Counted from the stretch's first letter, positions 36,045 to 46,250 are shown. The stretch: DNA of 64,000 bases from Planktomarina sp. (GCA_020630015.1 JAHDCF010000004.1:1-64000); one strand, 5' to 3'. Notes: generated by a model from the sequence alone, not told the origin. Translations and numbers: made by a program.

Positions 36045-37106
36045 ATGGAAACTTCTTCGAATCTACTTTCAGAGATGGATCAAAGGGCCAGAGCGGTTTT
36101 TCAACATATTGTTGAAGAATACATAGTCTCAGGTGAGCCAACTGGCAGTCGGACACTTTCCAAAATGTTGAAAGATCCCGTCAGCGCCGCAACCGTTCGA
36201 AATGTGATGCAAGATTTGGAACAATTGGGCCTTCTTGACAGTCCCCATATTTCTGCAGGTCGAATACCGACAGAGCTGGGTTTGCGGCTTTTTGTGGATG
36301 GGATTTTGGAAATAGGGGACCCGGATGTTTCAGATCAAAAGACCATCGCCTCAACCGTTCAAGAAACCGATGAAATCTCTGGGATGCTGGATCGTGTCTC
36401 AAGCGCATTGTCTGGATTAACACAAGGCGCATCTTTGGTGCTCGCCCCTAAAAAATCAGCACCTGTTAAACACATAGATTTCGTTTCATTGGCTGCTGAT
36501 CGGGCGTTGGCGGTATTGGTTTTTGCAAATGGGGACGTAGAAAACCGTGTGTTCCCTCTTCCGACCGGTCAAACACCAAGCCAATTAAGGGAGGCGGCCA
36601 ATTTTCTGAATGCAATTGGGCAAGGTAAAACATTACAAGAATTGCGGCATTCCATTTCTGTGGAAATCCAAAAACATCGCGCTGAGCTGGACGTTTTGAC
36701 AGCAAGCTTGGTGGAAAGTGGGGCCGCAGTATTGGATGGGGCAGGTGGGCCAAATGAACGACTAATTGTTCGTGGCAGATCGAATCTGTTGGATCCCAAC
36801 AATGATGATTCTGAAATTGATCGGGTTCGAATTCTTTTCGATGACTTGGAAAGAAAGAAAGATATCGCAGATTTCCTCGATTTAACGGAAGAAGGCGATG
36901 GTGTTCGTATTTTTATTGGGTCAGAAAACAAACTCTTTTCACTTTCGGGTTCCTCTTTGGTCGTCTCTCCCTATATGAACGCTGATCGAAAGGTTATCGG
37001 TGCTGTCGGAGTTATCGGGCCCACGCGGCTGAACTATGGCAGGATTGTTCCTATCGTAAATTATACGGCCCAGTTGATTGGGCAAACATTATCGGATCGG
37101 GGATAA
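36045..37106 (+). CDS. hrcA: Heat-inducible transcription repressor HrcA
   Basis: Repressor that in other bacteria binds CIRCE elements upstream of groESL and dnaK-type operons. From ATG 36045, with GAGG at 36038-36041, it has 353 residues. The N-terminal winged-helix (RARAVFQHIVEEYIVSGEPTGSRTLSKML) and the HISAGRIPTELGLRLFVDG signature at about 65-83 are clear, and the C-terminal GVIGPTRLNYGRIVP is intact. The long open frame upstream lies antisense to rph and was rejected. grpE starts 7 bases after the stop. No CIRCE inverted repeat is visible upstream. Confidence 0.96.
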   Translation: METSSNLLSEMDQRARAVFQHIVEEYIVSGEPTGSRTLSKMLKDPVSAATVRNVMQDLEQLGLLDSPHISAGRIPTELGLRLFVDGILEIGDPDVSDQKTIASTVQETDEISGMLDRVSSALSGLTQGASLVLAPKKSAPVKHIDFVSLAADRALAVLVFANGDVENRVFPLPTGQTPSQLREAANFLNAIGQGKTLQELRHSISVEIQKHRAELDVLTASLVESGAAVLDGAGGPNERLIVRGRSNLLDPNNDDSEIDRVRILFDDLERKKDIADFLDLTEEGDGVRIFIGSENKLFSLSGSSLVVSPYMNADRKVIGAVGVIGPTRLNYGRIVPIVNYTAQLIGQTLSDRG

Positions 37107-37113
37107 CGACCTC

Positions 37114-37692
37114 ATGGCGAAAGACAAAGAGACAGATGCTTTTTTGGATGACCTCGAAGCATTCGAAGAAGAGCTCGCAAAAGAAGAACAAGCTGCAGCA
37201 GAAGCGGAAGATTCTGAAGAAGAAATTGACGAAATAACCAAGTTGAGCGCAGAGCGAGACGAGATGCGCGATAAGTGGATGCGCGCGCTTGCCGATGCTG
37301 AAAATGCAAGAAAACGCAGTGATCGTGATCGGCGAGAGGCTGAAAACTATGGCGGTTCGAAACTTGCGCGTGATTTGTTACCCGTTCATGATAATTTGAA
37401 ACGCGGCCTTGAAATGGCCACCGATGAACAGAAAGAAGTATCTGCCGCCCTTATTGAGGGAGTAGAGCTTACCCTTCGTGAATTGTTGAACGTATTCAAA
37501 AAGCATGGAATCGAACCAATCGCACCCGAAGTTGGTGACAAATTTGACCCCCAAAATCACGAAGCAATGTTCGAAGCACCTGTTCCAAATACAAAGGCCG
37601 GTGACATCATTCAGGTTATGGCTGAAGGGTTTTTATTGCACGATCGGTTGTTGCGGCCCGCGCAGGTGGGTGTTTCCTCTAATCCCGGCTGA
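37114..37692 (+). CDS. grpE: GrpE, nucleotide-exchange factor for DnaK
   Basis: Dimeric co-chaperone that releases ADP from DnaK. The 192 residues have an acidic, low-complexity N terminus rich in E/A/D (about 10-40), a long coiled-coil (about 42-85) and the C-terminal beta domain with the signature DKFDPQNHEAMFE and LHDRLLRPAQVGVS. ATG 37114 matches the usual N terminus. Cotranscribed with hrcA; dnaK and dnaJ are not in the window. Its end overlaps mutS on the opposite strand by 14 bases. Confidence 0.96.
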   Translation: MAKDKETDAFLDDLEAFEEELAKEEQAAAEAEDSEEEIDEITKLSAERDEMRDKWMRALADAENARKRSDRDRREAENYGGSKLARDLLPVHDNLKRGLEMATDEQKEVSAALIEGVELTLRELLNVFKKHGIEPIAPEVGDKFDPQNHEAMFEAPVPNTKAGDIIQVMAEGFLLHDRLLRPAQVGVSSNPG

Positions 37693-40327
37693 CACCTGAC
37701 AATTTCGATTTGAATTCATAGATCAATTCCAAGGCTTCTTTTGGTGACAAAAGATCCGGATTGATCTGTGACAATTCCTTTTCGATATTTGATTTTGTCT
37801 CAATCTTCGATTGTTTGGGTGTTGCTGAAAACAACGGAAGATCATCGACCAAAGCCTTGGGTGTAAAGCTGTTCTCGGTTTCGCCGTCCTCCAGCGCTTT
37901 TAGAACAACAGAAGCACGAGCTAAAACCAGCTCCGGCAATCCGGCCAGCTTGGCGACTTGAACACCATATGATCGATCCGCTGCACCCTTGCGGACTTCA
38001 TGTAAGAATATGATGTCGTTCTCCCATTCCTTCACAGCTACGGTCGCATTTTCGGCATGTACAAGCTTGTCAGAAACCTGAGTAAGTTCGTGATAATGAG
38101 TTGCAAACAGCGCTCTGCATCTGTTCACGTCGTGAAGGTGTTCCAGTGTCGCCCAAGCAATAGAAAGGCCATCATAGGTTGATGTCCCTCGACCAATTTC
38201 ATCAAGTATGACCAAAGCCCGATCATCCGCATTGTTCAGAATCGCAGCTGTTTCGACCATTTCCACCATGAATGTAGAACGCCCACGAGCAAGATCGTCT
38301 GATGCACCAACGCGACTGAAAATTTGAGACACCAAACCCAACCGAGCGTTTTCAGCGGGTACAAAAGATCCGGTTTGTGCAAGAAGTGCGATTAATGCGT
38401 TTTGTCGCAAAAAGGTGGATTTTCCTGCCATATTTGGACCGGTCAAAAGACAGACATATTTGCCATCGTCATTGAACACACAATCGTTGGGTACAAACGC
38501 ATTTTCACCGGTTTGTTTGAGCGATTGCTCAACAACAGGATGACGACCCCCTTGAATAACAAAGTCACGCGAAGAGTCTAAAATTGGTTTACACCAGTTT
38601 TCTGTTACTGCGTGTTCTGCCAGTGAGGTTGCAACATCAAGATCAGCAATGAAATGGGCTGCGACCTGAATAAAACCTGATTGTGACAATGTTTGGTTTG
38701 CGAGGTTCTCAAAAACTTGAAGTTCAAGCGCTAAAGTTTGGTTGGCTGCGTTCAATATTTGGGTTTCAATTTCGCTAAGCTCTACTGTCGTGAATCTGAC
38801 GGCGTTGGCGGTGGTTTGTCTGTGGATGAAGGTTTGGTTAAGCGGTTCTGAAAGCATTTTTTGTGCATGTGTTGCCGGTGTTTCAATGAAATAACCAAGC
38901 ACATTATTATGCTTCACTTTCAAAGCTTGAACTGAGCTTTCCCGCGCGTATTTCGCCTGTAAGTCGGCAATAACAGATCTGGCATCGTCGCGCAGATCGC
39001 GTACCTTATCGATTTCTTCAGAAAAACCTGCAGCAACAAAGCCGCCATCACGAGCCAACATTGGAGGACTTTCAACGATGGCATTTTTTATGGTTTTGCT
39101 GAAATCATCTTGGATAAGAAATTCTGGAAGATCGCCCTTAAACGGAGCGTATTCTTCCGAACGATTTAGCAATTCATAAACATTTGAGGCCACCCGAAGC
39201 CCTTCGGCAATGGCAAGCAAATCCCTTGGCCCGCCGCGGTTTAAAGAGAGTCGCGTTAAGGCGCGTTCGATATCGGGGCAAGATTTCAGTATTTTTCTTA
39301 AATCTTGCCGCGTGACAGTTTGGTTAAAGAAGAGATCAACTTTGTTTAGCCGATGCTTAAGTTCGGCAAGCTTTCGGATCGGTGATGTCAAACGACGAAC
39401 GAACAAACGACCGCCAGCGGCCGTTAGTGTTTTATCTATCGTATCAAGCAAAGCGCCTGATCTTTCCCCGGACAATGTTTGCGTCAGTTCAAGGTTTCGC
39501 CGGGTCGCGGAGTCAATAGAGACGAAATCATCTCGATTTTCAGAAATAGGTTTCCTAAGTAAAGGAAGCTGACCTTTTTGAGTGTCGGTCAAATATTCGA
39601 TTAAAGCACCCAAAGCTGAAAGCTCTGGTCGCACTAAGTGCTTAAATGATAATGAGTCATCAACTGAATAAGCCCTTTGAAGTTTTTCTATGGCCTGACT
39701 GCTGTCAAAAGTGTTTGGATAAAGTTCTGTTAACGCTGCACCAGATTCTTCAATTAAATTTAGAATGTCAGCTTCCAGACCAGTGGGCGTTAAAACTTCG
39801 CTTGGCGCAAGGCGTTCCAGCTCTGGTCCAAGGCGGGTTGGCGGGCAAATGGCACAAAACACATCGCCCGTGGAAATATCCACCCAAGCCAGGCAATATG
39901 TGCCGCCCGAATGAGTGTATGCAGCAAGATAGTTTGATTGGCGCGGCGCAAGAAGGCTGTCTTCTGTCAGGGTACCGGGAGTCACGAGACGCACAACGCC
40001 GCGCTTAACAACAGATTTAGCCCCTCTTTTTTTCGCTTCTTGTGGGCTTTCAAGCTGTTCGCAAACAGCAACTCGGAAACCTTTGCGAATGAGGTTCAAA
40101 AGATAACCCTCAGCGGCATGAACAGGAACGCCACACATGGGGATGTCTTCATCAAGATGTTTTCCGCGCTTGGTTAGGGCAATATCCAGAGCTTGGGATG
40201 CAGCGACGGCATCATCGAAAAATAGCTCATAAAAGTCGCCCATGCGGTAAAACAAAAGGGCAGTCGGGTATTCAGCTTTGATATCCAGAAACTGCGCCAT
40301 CATTGGCGTGATTTTTGTGGCTGACAT
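37679..40327 (-). CDS. mutS: DNA mismatch repair protein MutS
   Basis: Recognises mismatches and starts repair with MutL. The 882-residue protein has the mismatch-binding domain I with the Phe-x-Glu wedge (the FYRMGDFYELFFDDA stretch, about 26-40), the connector and lever regions, Walker A GPNMAGKSTFLRQ (about 630-642), DEIGRGTSTYDGLSIAWA (split, about 709-726) and ATHYHELTQ. All four ATPase motifs are complete. Start ATG at 40327; 116 bases separate it from the divergent maeB. Confidence 0.98.
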   Translation of the reverse strand: MSATKITPMMAQFLDIKAEYPTALLFYRMGDFYELFFDDAVAASQALDIALTKRGKHLDEDIPMCGVPVHAAEGYLLNLIRKGFRVAVCEQLESPQEAKKRGAKSVVKRGVVRLVTPGTLTEDSLLAPRQSNYLAAYTHSGGTYCLAWVDISTGDVFCAICPPTRLGPELERLAPSEVLTPTGLEADILNLIEESGAALTELYPNTFDSSQAIEKLQRAYSVDDSLSFKHLVRPELSALGALIEYLTDTQKGQLPLLRKPISENRDDFVSIDSATRRNLELTQTLSGERSGALLDTIDKTLTAAGGRLFVRRLTSPIRKLAELKHRLNKVDLFFNQTVTRQDLRKILKSCPDIERALTRLSLNRGGPRDLLAIAEGLRVASNVYELLNRSEEYAPFKGDLPEFLIQDDFSKTIKNAIVESPPMLARDGGFVAAGFSEEIDKVRDLRDDARSVIADLQAKYARESSVQALKVKHNNVLGYFIETPATHAQKMLSEPLNQTFIHRQTTANAVRFTTVELSEIETQILNAANQTLALELQVFENLANQTLSQSGFIQVAAHFIADLDVATSLAEHAVTENWCKPILDSSRDFVIQGGRHPVVEQSLKQTGENAFVPNDCVFNDDGKYVCLLTGPNMAGKSTFLRQNALIALLAQTGSFVPAENARLGLVSQIFSRVGASDDLARGRSTFMVEMVETAAILNNADDRALVILDEIGRGTSTYDGLSIAWATLEHLHDVNRCRALFATHYHELTQVSDKLVHAENATVAVKEWENDIIFLHEVRKGAADRSYGVQVAKLAGLPELVLARASVVLKALEDGETENSFTPKALVDDLPLFSATPKQSKIETKSNIEKELSQINPDLLSPKEALELIYEFKSKLSGVSRD

Positions 40328-40382
40328 TTTGTGCCCCTATCTTCGACCCACCATTCAAACACTATGCGGGCTGTCACCGGAT

Positions 40383-40423
40383 GGGAAGCGCTTGTTCCCA
40401 GACGGCAGGCTGTTAAAACAGCC
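40383..40423 (+). promoter_or_regulatory. Two tandem hairpins in the maeB leader
   Basis: In the 116-base gap between mutS and maeB, GGGAA (40383-40387) can pair with TTCCC (40395-40399), and GGCTGTT (40408-40414) is a perfect match for AACAGCC (40417-40423). Neither is followed by a T-run. They may form a structured 5' leader or an operator for maeB; function is unknown. Confidence 0.4.
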
Positions 40424-40443
40424 AAAAGCAGTGGAGAGATATT

Positions 40444-42699
40444 ATGTCCAAAACGAAGTTTACCAAAGAAGATGCGTTGAAGTTTCACCTTGAACCAACC
40501 CCTGGTAAATTTGAAATCACTGCGACCGTGCCAATGGCAACGCAGCGCGATCTTTCCCTAGCTTATTCCCCTGGTGTTGCGGTGCCATGTGAGGCAATCG
40601 CAGAAAATCCGGAAACCGCTTATGATTACACGAACAAAGGTAACCTTGTTGCGGTGATTTCAAATGGGACTGCCGTATTGGGCCTTGGCAATCTTGGTGC
40701 GCTGGGTGGTAAGCCGGTCATGGAAGGCAAGGCGGTTTTGTTCAAGCGCTTTGCAGATGTAAATTCTATTGATATCGAACTTGATACGGAAGATGCGGAT
40801 GAGTTCTGTAAGGCGGTCCGGTTGATGGGGCCCACCTTTGGTGGGATCAATCTGGAAGATATCAAGGCGCCGGAATGTTTCATCATTGAACAGCGTCTCA
40901 AAGAAGAAATGGATATCCCAGTATTCCATGATGATCAGCATGGAACAGCGGTGATTTGTGCAGCCGGTTTGATCAATGCGCTGCATTTATCTGGTAAAAT
41001 GATCGAAGATGTAAAAATCGTCTTGAATGGGGCAGGGGCCGCAGGAATCGCTTGCATCGAATTGATCAAGGCGATGGGCGCACGACATGAAAACTGCATC
41101 GCATGCGACACCAAAGGTGTTATTTACCAAGGCAGAACAGAAGGTATGAACCAATGGAAATCTGCCCATGCGATTAAGACAGAATTAAGAACGCTTGAAG
41201 ATGCCATGGTGGGCGCAGACGTATTCATAGGCGTGTCGGTTAAAGGTGCTCTGACACAAGAAATGGTGTCCAAGATGGCCGATAACCCTGTCATCTTTGC
41301 AATGGCGAACCCAGATCCGGAAATAACACCAGAAGAAGCGCAAGAGGTTCGCCCAGATGCGATCGTCGCCACTGGGCGGTCTGACTATCCAAATCAAATT
41401 AACAATGTTCTTTGTTTTCCCTACTTGTTCCGAGGCGCGTTGGATATTCATGCGCGGGCCATCAATGATGAAATGAAAATTGTATGTGCGCGCGCATTGG
41501 CTGATTTGGCGCGCCAACCTGTTCCAGATGAGGTGGCGTTGGCATATGGGAAAAAACTGTCCTTTGGTCGGGACTACATCATTCCAACCCCTTTTGATCC
41601 GAGGTTGATTCATTCCATACCGCCGGCCGTTGCGAAGGCGGGAATGGATACTGGTGTTGCCCGGCGCCCAATCGTTGATATGGACGGATATGAAGTTGAT
41701 CTTCGCGGACGGATGGATCCAACCGCGAGTATTACGCAAGGCATCCATGCGCGCGCGCGCAAAGCACAAGCCCGCATGATCTTTGCAGAGGGTGATGACG
41801 CCCGAGTGTTGCGCGCGGCAGTTCAGTATCAAAGGCAAGGTTACGGCCAAGCGATCGTCATTGGTCGTGATGCGGACGTAAAGGCAAAACTTGAAGCTAA
41901 TGGATTGGCAGATGCAGTTCGTGAACTTGAAATAACCAACGCAGCGAAAACCGGGCACTTAGATGCTTACAAGGATTTCTTGTACAAAAGACTTCAAAGA
42001 AAAGGTTTTGACAATGCAGATATCCACCGCCTTGCAGCGCGGGATCGTCATGTGTTCGGTGCCTTAATGCTGGCACATGGGCACGGTGATGGTTTGGTAA
42101 CTGGGGTTACGCGTAAATCTGCTCATGTCCTTCAGCTTATCAATCATGTTTATGATATTTCCGCCAAAGATGGTGCGGTTGGTGTCACGGCGGTCGTTTC
42201 TGGAGGTCGAATTGTTTTGATCGCAGATACATTGGTTCATGAATGGCCGGATGAAAACGGGCTTGCGGATATTGCCGAACGTGGTGCAGGTGTTGCGCGC
42301 GCCCTTGGTCTTGAACCACGTGTTGCTTTTGTCAGCTTTTCCACCTTTGGGTACCCCGTGTCTGAACGCGCAGAAAAGATGCACATTGCCCCAAAAATCT
42401 TGGGATCCCGCGGTGTGGATTTCGAATTCGAAGGCGAAATGGCCGTCGATGTGGCATTAAATGCCAATGTTATGGCTGAGTATCCATTTTCAAGGCTAAC
42501 CGGACCGGCCAATGTTTTGGTGGTTCCCGCGCGTCACTCTGCGTCCATATCTGTAAAATTAATGCAAGAAATGGCAGGAGCAACGGTTATCGGGCCAATC
42601 TTGACAGGCGTTGATAAACCAATCCAAATTTGTTCAAACGCACATTCAGACACTGATATTTTAAATATGGCGGCCATTGCTGCCTGCGATATCAGATGA
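40444..42699 (+). CDS. maeB: NADP-dependent malic enzyme with C-terminal phosphotransacetylase-like domain
   Basis: Oxidative decarboxylation of malate to pyruvate, giving NADPH. The 751-residue protein has a malic-enzyme half (about 1-430: SLAYSPGVAVPCEAI; the EDI-x-APECFIIE metal site; HDDQHGTAVI; NAD(P) loop LNGAGAAGIAC) and a C-terminal half (about 435-751) related to phosphotransacetylase, generally regulatory rather than catalytic in this class. A GGAGAG ribosome site precedes the ATG. The pfkB-type kinase overlaps its stop by 4 bases. Two small hairpins lie in the leader. Confidence 0.97.
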   Translation: MSKTKFTKEDALKFHLEPTPGKFEITATVPMATQRDLSLAYSPGVAVPCEAIAENPETAYDYTNKGNLVAVISNGTAVLGLGNLGALGGKPVMEGKAVLFKRFADVNSIDIELDTEDADEFCKAVRLMGPTFGGINLEDIKAPECFIIEQRLKEEMDIPVFHDDQHGTAVICAAGLINALHLSGKMIEDVKIVLNGAGAAGIACIELIKAMGARHENCIACDTKGVIYQGRTEGMNQWKSAHAIKTELRTLEDAMVGADVFIGVSVKGALTQEMVSKMADNPVIFAMANPDPEITPEEAQEVRPDAIVATGRSDYPNQINNVLCFPYLFRGALDIHARAINDEMKIVCARALADLARQPVPDEVALAYGKKLSFGRDYIIPTPFDPRLIHSIPPAVAKAGMDTGVARRPIVDMDGYEVDLRGRMDPTASITQGIHARARKAQARMIFAEGDDARVLRAAVQYQRQGYGQAIVIGRDADVKAKLEANGLADAVRELEITNAAKTGHLDAYKDFLYKRLQRKGFDNADIHRLAARDRHVFGALMLAHGHGDGLVTGVTRKSAHVLQLINHVYDISAKDGAVGVTAVVSGGRIVLIADTLVHEWPDENGLADIAERGAGVARALGLEPRVAFVSFSTFGYPVSERAEKMHIAPKILGSRGVDFEFEGEMAVDVALNANVMAEYPFSRLTGPANVLVVPARHSASISVKLMQEMAGATVIGPILTGVDKPIQICSNAHSDTDILNMAAIAACDIR

Positions 42700-43565
42700 C
42701 GATTTATAACTTAGGATCGATCAACGCTGATTACTTTTACAGGGTTCCCCATATTGTTTCACCGGGTGAAACCCTTGCGGCCATGTCCCTGACAAAAGGA
42801 ATTGGCGGCAAAGGCGCAAACCAGTCAGTTGCAATGATGAATGCGGGCGCATCAGTGGTTCATATTGGTGCAGTTGGATCTGATGGAAATTGGATATTAG
42901 AACAACTTAATCGTTTGGGCTTACAAACGCAGCGGATTTCGATTTCGGATTATGCAACTGGTCATGCCATAATTTGCGTTGCTGATGATGGTGAAAATGC
43001 AATCACCCTGTTTCCGGGTGCCAATCAAAATATTTCACAAAAACACATTGAAGCAAGCTTGGCTAACATTGGTTCAGATGATTGGTTGGTATTGCAAAAT
43101 GAAACAAACAACACCGTTTTTGCAGCGGCTTTTGCAAAAAAACGGGGTGCCCGTGTTGCGTATTCAGCCGCACCTTTTGATATTAACGCCGTAAAGGAAA
43201 TGCTTAATAAAATCGATTTATTGGCTGTGAATGAGGGCGAGGCGAAAGCCGTGATGGATGCGCTGGGCGCGGATGAGCCTTCCGATATTCCGGTACCAAT
43301 GATCATGCGAACCTTGGGAAAACAAGGTGCAGAGCTTTGGATCGAAGGCGAACACATTTGTGTCCAAGGCATGAATGTTAAGGCAATTGATACAACCGGT
43401 GCGGGCGACACGTTTTTCGGCTATCTCCTTGGACAACTCTCACTTGGTGTGAACGCAAAAAAGGCGCTAAATCTGGCAAACGCAGCCGCGGCGCTAAAAG
43501 TTACAAAACCGGGTACGGCTGATGTAATTCCAAAGCTTGAAGAAGTAAGAGCGTTTATGGCTTAA
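42696..43565 (+). CDS. PfkB-family carbohydrate kinase (ribokinase-like)
   Basis: A 289-residue sugar kinase. The two PfkB signatures are visible: GGKGANQSVAMMNAG (about 39-53) and DTTGAGDTFFGYLLG (about 229-243), the latter with the catalytic Asp. Overall form is closest to ribokinase (RbsK), but no ribose transport genes are nearby and the substrate is therefore open. It is translationally coupled to maeB through an ATGA overlap and ends overlapping msrA by 11 bases on the other strand. Confidence 0.9.
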   Translation: MTIYNLGSINADYFYRVPHIVSPGETLAAMSLTKGIGGKGANQSVAMMNAGASVVHIGAVGSDGNWILEQLNRLGLQTQRISISDYATGHAIICVADDGENAITLFPGANQNISQKHIEASLANIGSDDWLVLQNETNNTVFAAAFAKKRGARVAYSAAPFDINAVKEMLNKIDLLAVNEGEAKAVMDALGADEPSDIPVPMIMRTLGKQGAELWIEGEHICVQGMNVKAIDTTGAGDTFFGYLLGQLSLGVNAKKALNLANAAAALKVTKPGTADVIPKLEEVRAFMA

Positions 43566-44196
43566 CAAACGGTGCCGTATCACCCCAAAGCGCTTTTACA
43601 CGCGCATCGCGGCCACAGGCATTTCGATATCGTTTATATGCCTTCGCTTTGGAAAGCGGTCCAAACCTTGTTAGAATGGTTTTCTGACTTTTGTAGTAGT
43701 TTTGATGATAGGCCTCAGCACGATAAAATTGAGCCTCGTTCAAAATTGGGGTTACGATCTTTTGACCAAGTTCTTTTTGCGCACGGGATCTTGCCGCCTG
43801 TGCGACTGCACGTTCTTTCTCGTTTTTCACAAAGACTGCAGTCCGATAACTTTCACCTCGATCGCAAAATTGACCGCCGGCATCAGTTGGATCTATCGAC
43901 CTAAAAAACAAATCCAGCAGTATTCTTCGGCTAACTTTATCTGCATCAAAGTCTATTTTTACTGCCTCATAATGGCCTGTGCCACCGTTTGTAATTTTTT
44001 TGTATGTGGGGTTTTTGGTGGTTCCACCCGTATAACCCGATACAACTTTTGAAACCCCGCGAACGCTTTCGAAATCTGCTTCAACACACCAAAAACACCC
44101 GCCAGCGACAATCAATGTTTGCATGTCGCGGGCAACAGATACGGTCGAAAGAGTCATACCTGCAATGAATACGAAGAAATACGAGAGTTTTTTCAT
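43555..44196 (-). CDS. msrA: Exported peptide methionine sulfoxide reductase MsrA
   Basis: Reduces S-methionine sulfoxide in proteins. The 213-residue product starts with a signal peptide (MKKLSYFFVFIAGMTLSTVSVA), which suggests a periplasmic form. The active site GGCFWC is at about 33-38, then FDADKVSRRILLDLFFRSIDPTDAGGQFCDRG (split) and a late resolving cysteine in RNACGRD. I chose ATG 44196 rather than the longer frame because it gives the signal peptide. No msrB or reductant partner lies alongside, so the periplasmic electron donor is not evident. Confidence 0.94.
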   Translation of the reverse strand: MKKLSYFFVFIAGMTLSTVSVARDMQTLIVAGGCFWCVEADFESVRGVSKVVSGYTGGTTKNPTYKKITNGGTGHYEAVKIDFDADKVSRRILLDLFFRSIDPTDAGGQFCDRGESYRTAVFVKNEKERAVAQAARSRAQKELGQKIVTPILNEAQFYRAEAYHQNYYKSQKTILTRFGPLSKAKAYKRYRNACGRDARVKALWGDTAPFVKP

Positions 44197-44320
44197 TACA
44201 CAGAGTCCTTGTTTCGCACTATCCTCAAACACAGGATACTTGTTGGCAAGTTGTCCTGGGGGTCTTCACGCTTCTTTTACTTAGGCAAATTCTTTGGGGT
44301 GAAAATTGAAACAGAAAAAC

Positions 44321-45040
44321 ATGAAGATTGCCATGTGGTCAGGTCCTCGAAATCTTTCCACTGCGATGATGTATTCGTTTGGAAACAGAAAAGACTGTCA
44401 AATTACGGATGAGCCATTTTATGCAGCATACTTAAGGTCGAGCGGTGAAATTCATCCGATGAATGCTCAAATATTGGCAAATCAACCGAATAATGCAGGT
44501 GATGTGGTGACTGAGATTTCGAAACCGAATTCGAAAAGTATTTGGTATCAAAAACACATGACGCATCATATGTTGCCCCATTTTCCTTTAGAGTGGACGC
44601 TTAATTTCAAAAATGTATTTCTTATCCGTAACCCTCAAAGAGTAATCGCAAGTTATTCCGCCAAACGCGATCAATTGAGTTTGAGTGACTTAGGATTTGA
44701 GCAGCAACTTCATATTTTCAATTTTTGCAAATCGAAGGGCGCCGAAACACTAATCATCGACAGTGATGATATTTTGAAAAACCCACACGGGATGTTGGAA
44801 GGGTTATGCCAATCACTTGGGATTGCGTTCGATGAAGATATGCTGTCTTGGCCCGCGGGCCGAAGGCCCGAGGATGGGATTTGGGCTGAACATTGGTATG
44901 ACGGCGTGCATCGATCCACTGGATTTGGGGCACCAAAGACTGATCTGCCCGAAATTTCGGAAAGTCACCAAAATATTTTGGAAGAAGCTGAACTAATCTA
45001 CGACAAATTCAAAAGAAACGCGCTTGTCGGAGTTACTTAA
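44321..45040 (+). CDS. Sulfotransferase-like family protein
   Basis: A 239-residue protein starting [20 protein letters not shown], where SGPRNLST resembles the phosphosulfate-binding loop of sulfotransferases. The later [18 protein letters not shown] stretch matches the 3'-phosphate-binding region (R...S...). This group is widespread in alphaproteobacteria and often annotated only as sulfotransferase family; substrate unknown. ATG 44321 is preferred over in-frame TTG 44306. The 3' end overlaps argG on the opposite strand by 8 bases. Confidence 0.82.
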   Translation: MKIAMWSGPRNLSTAMMYSFGNRKDCQITDEPFYAAYLRSSGEIHPMNAQILANQPNNAGDVVTEISKPNSKSIWYQKHMTHHMLPHFPLEWTLNFKNVFLIRNPQRVIASYSAKRDQLSLSDLGFEQQLHIFNFCKSKGAETLIIDSDDILKNPHGMLEGLCQSLGIAFDEDMLSWPAGRRPEDGIWAEHWYDGVHRSTGFGAPKTDLPEISESHQNILEEAELIYDKFKRNALVGVT

Positions 45041-46250
45041 AGCGCCGGTCACGGGCAGCCAAAAGTTTTAGTCGAAGTGCATTAAGTTGAATGAAGCCTG
45101 CCGCATCTGCCTGATCATACGCCCCAGCATCATCTTCGAACGTGACGTGTGCCTCTGAATACAAGCTGTGATCAGACCAACGGCCAACAGTGCTTATTGA
45201 TCCTTTGTAAAGTTTCAGGCGGACAGTGCCGGTGACGTGTTCCTGACTTTTATCAATTGCTGCTTGTAGCATTTCACGTTCTGGGCTGAACCAAAATCCA
45301 TTATAGATCAGCTCAGCATATCGCGGCATCAGCTCGTCTTTCAAATGTGCGGCACCACGATCAAGCGTGATGGATTCAATGCCACGATGCGCCTCAAGCA
45401 GAATGGTTCCCCCGGGTGTTTCATAGATACCACGGGACTTCATCCCGACAAATCGACCTTCCACCAAATCAAGACGGCCGATTCCATGCGCGCCCCCAAG
45501 CTCATTCAATTTGGCAAGCAAGGTTGCTGGTGACATTTTTTCACCATTAATTGCTGTGGCATCACCCGACTGAAAGCTTACCTCGATATACTCCGGCGTA
45601 TCGGGCGCATCTTCTGGGTTGGTGGTGCGTTGATATACATAGGAAGGTGCCTCAACTGCAGGATCTTCCAACACTTTTCCTTCTGAAGAAGTGTGAAGAA
45701 GGTTTGCATCCACACTAAATGGGGCTTCGCCACGTTTATCTTTGGCGATCGGAATTTGATTTTTTTCAGCGAAATCAATCAACTTTGTGCGGCTGGAAAG
45801 ATCCCATTCACGCCAAGGCGCAATGACTTTTATTTCAGGGTTCAATGCGTATGCCGACAATTCAAAACGAACTTGGTCATTCCCTTTGCCGGTCGCACCA
45901 TGGGCAACCGCATCTGCGCCTTCTGCTTCGGCAATTTCGACCAAGCGCTTGGAAATTAGTGGGCGCGCAATGGAAGTTCCCAGAAGGTAGACCCCCTCAT
46001 AAACCGCGTTGGCACGAAACATGGGGAACACAAAATCTCGAACAAACTCTTCGCGAATGTCTTCGATGTAAATTGCAGATGCACCCATCATTTCAGCTTT
46101 CGCCCTGGCCGGTTCAAGCTCTTCACCTTGGCCAAGATCGGCTGTGAAAGTTACCACCTCACAGCCATATTCCGTCTGCAACCATTTCAAAATTATGGAT
46201 GTATCCAAACCACCGGAATAGGCGAGGACAACTTTTTTGGGTGCAGCCAT
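45033..46250 (-). CDS. argG: Argininosuccinate synthase
   Basis: Condenses citrulline and aspartate to argininosuccinate with ATP. From ATG 46250 the product has 405 residues: the N-type ATP pyrophosphatase loop [12 protein letters not shown] (about 8-19), [14 protein letters not shown] (about 117-130) with citrulline/aspartate contacts, and the C-terminal [15 protein letters not shown]-type segment. GGAG lies upstream. The open frame extends 24 codons further but the family start is MAAPKKV. Diverges from ilvA across 140 bases. Confidence 0.98.
   Translation of the reverse strand: MAAPKKVVLAYSGGLDTSIILKWLQTEYGCEVVTFTADLGQGEELEPARAKAEMMGASAIYIEDIREEFVRDFVFPMFRANAVYEGVYLLGTSIARPLISKRLVEIAEAEGADAVAHGATGKGNDQVRFELSAYALNPEIKVIAPWREWDLSSRTKLIDFAEKNQIPIAKDKRGEAPFSVDANLLHTSSEGKVLEDPAVEAPSYVYQRTTNPEDAPDTPEYIEVSFQSGDATAINGEKMSPATLLAKLNELGGAHGIGRLDLVEGRFVGMKSRGIYETPGGTILLEAHRGIESITLDRGAAHLKDELMPRYAELIYNGFWFSPEREMLQAAIDKSQEHVTGTVRLKLYKGSISTVGRWSDHSLYSEAHVTFEDDAGAYDQADAAGFIQLNALRLKLLAARDRRFK

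Noticed and set aside
41185-41958. A 257-codon minus-strand frame inside maeB.
   Set aside because: Antisense to well-conserved maeB motifs; no ribosome site or family similarity. Shadow frame.
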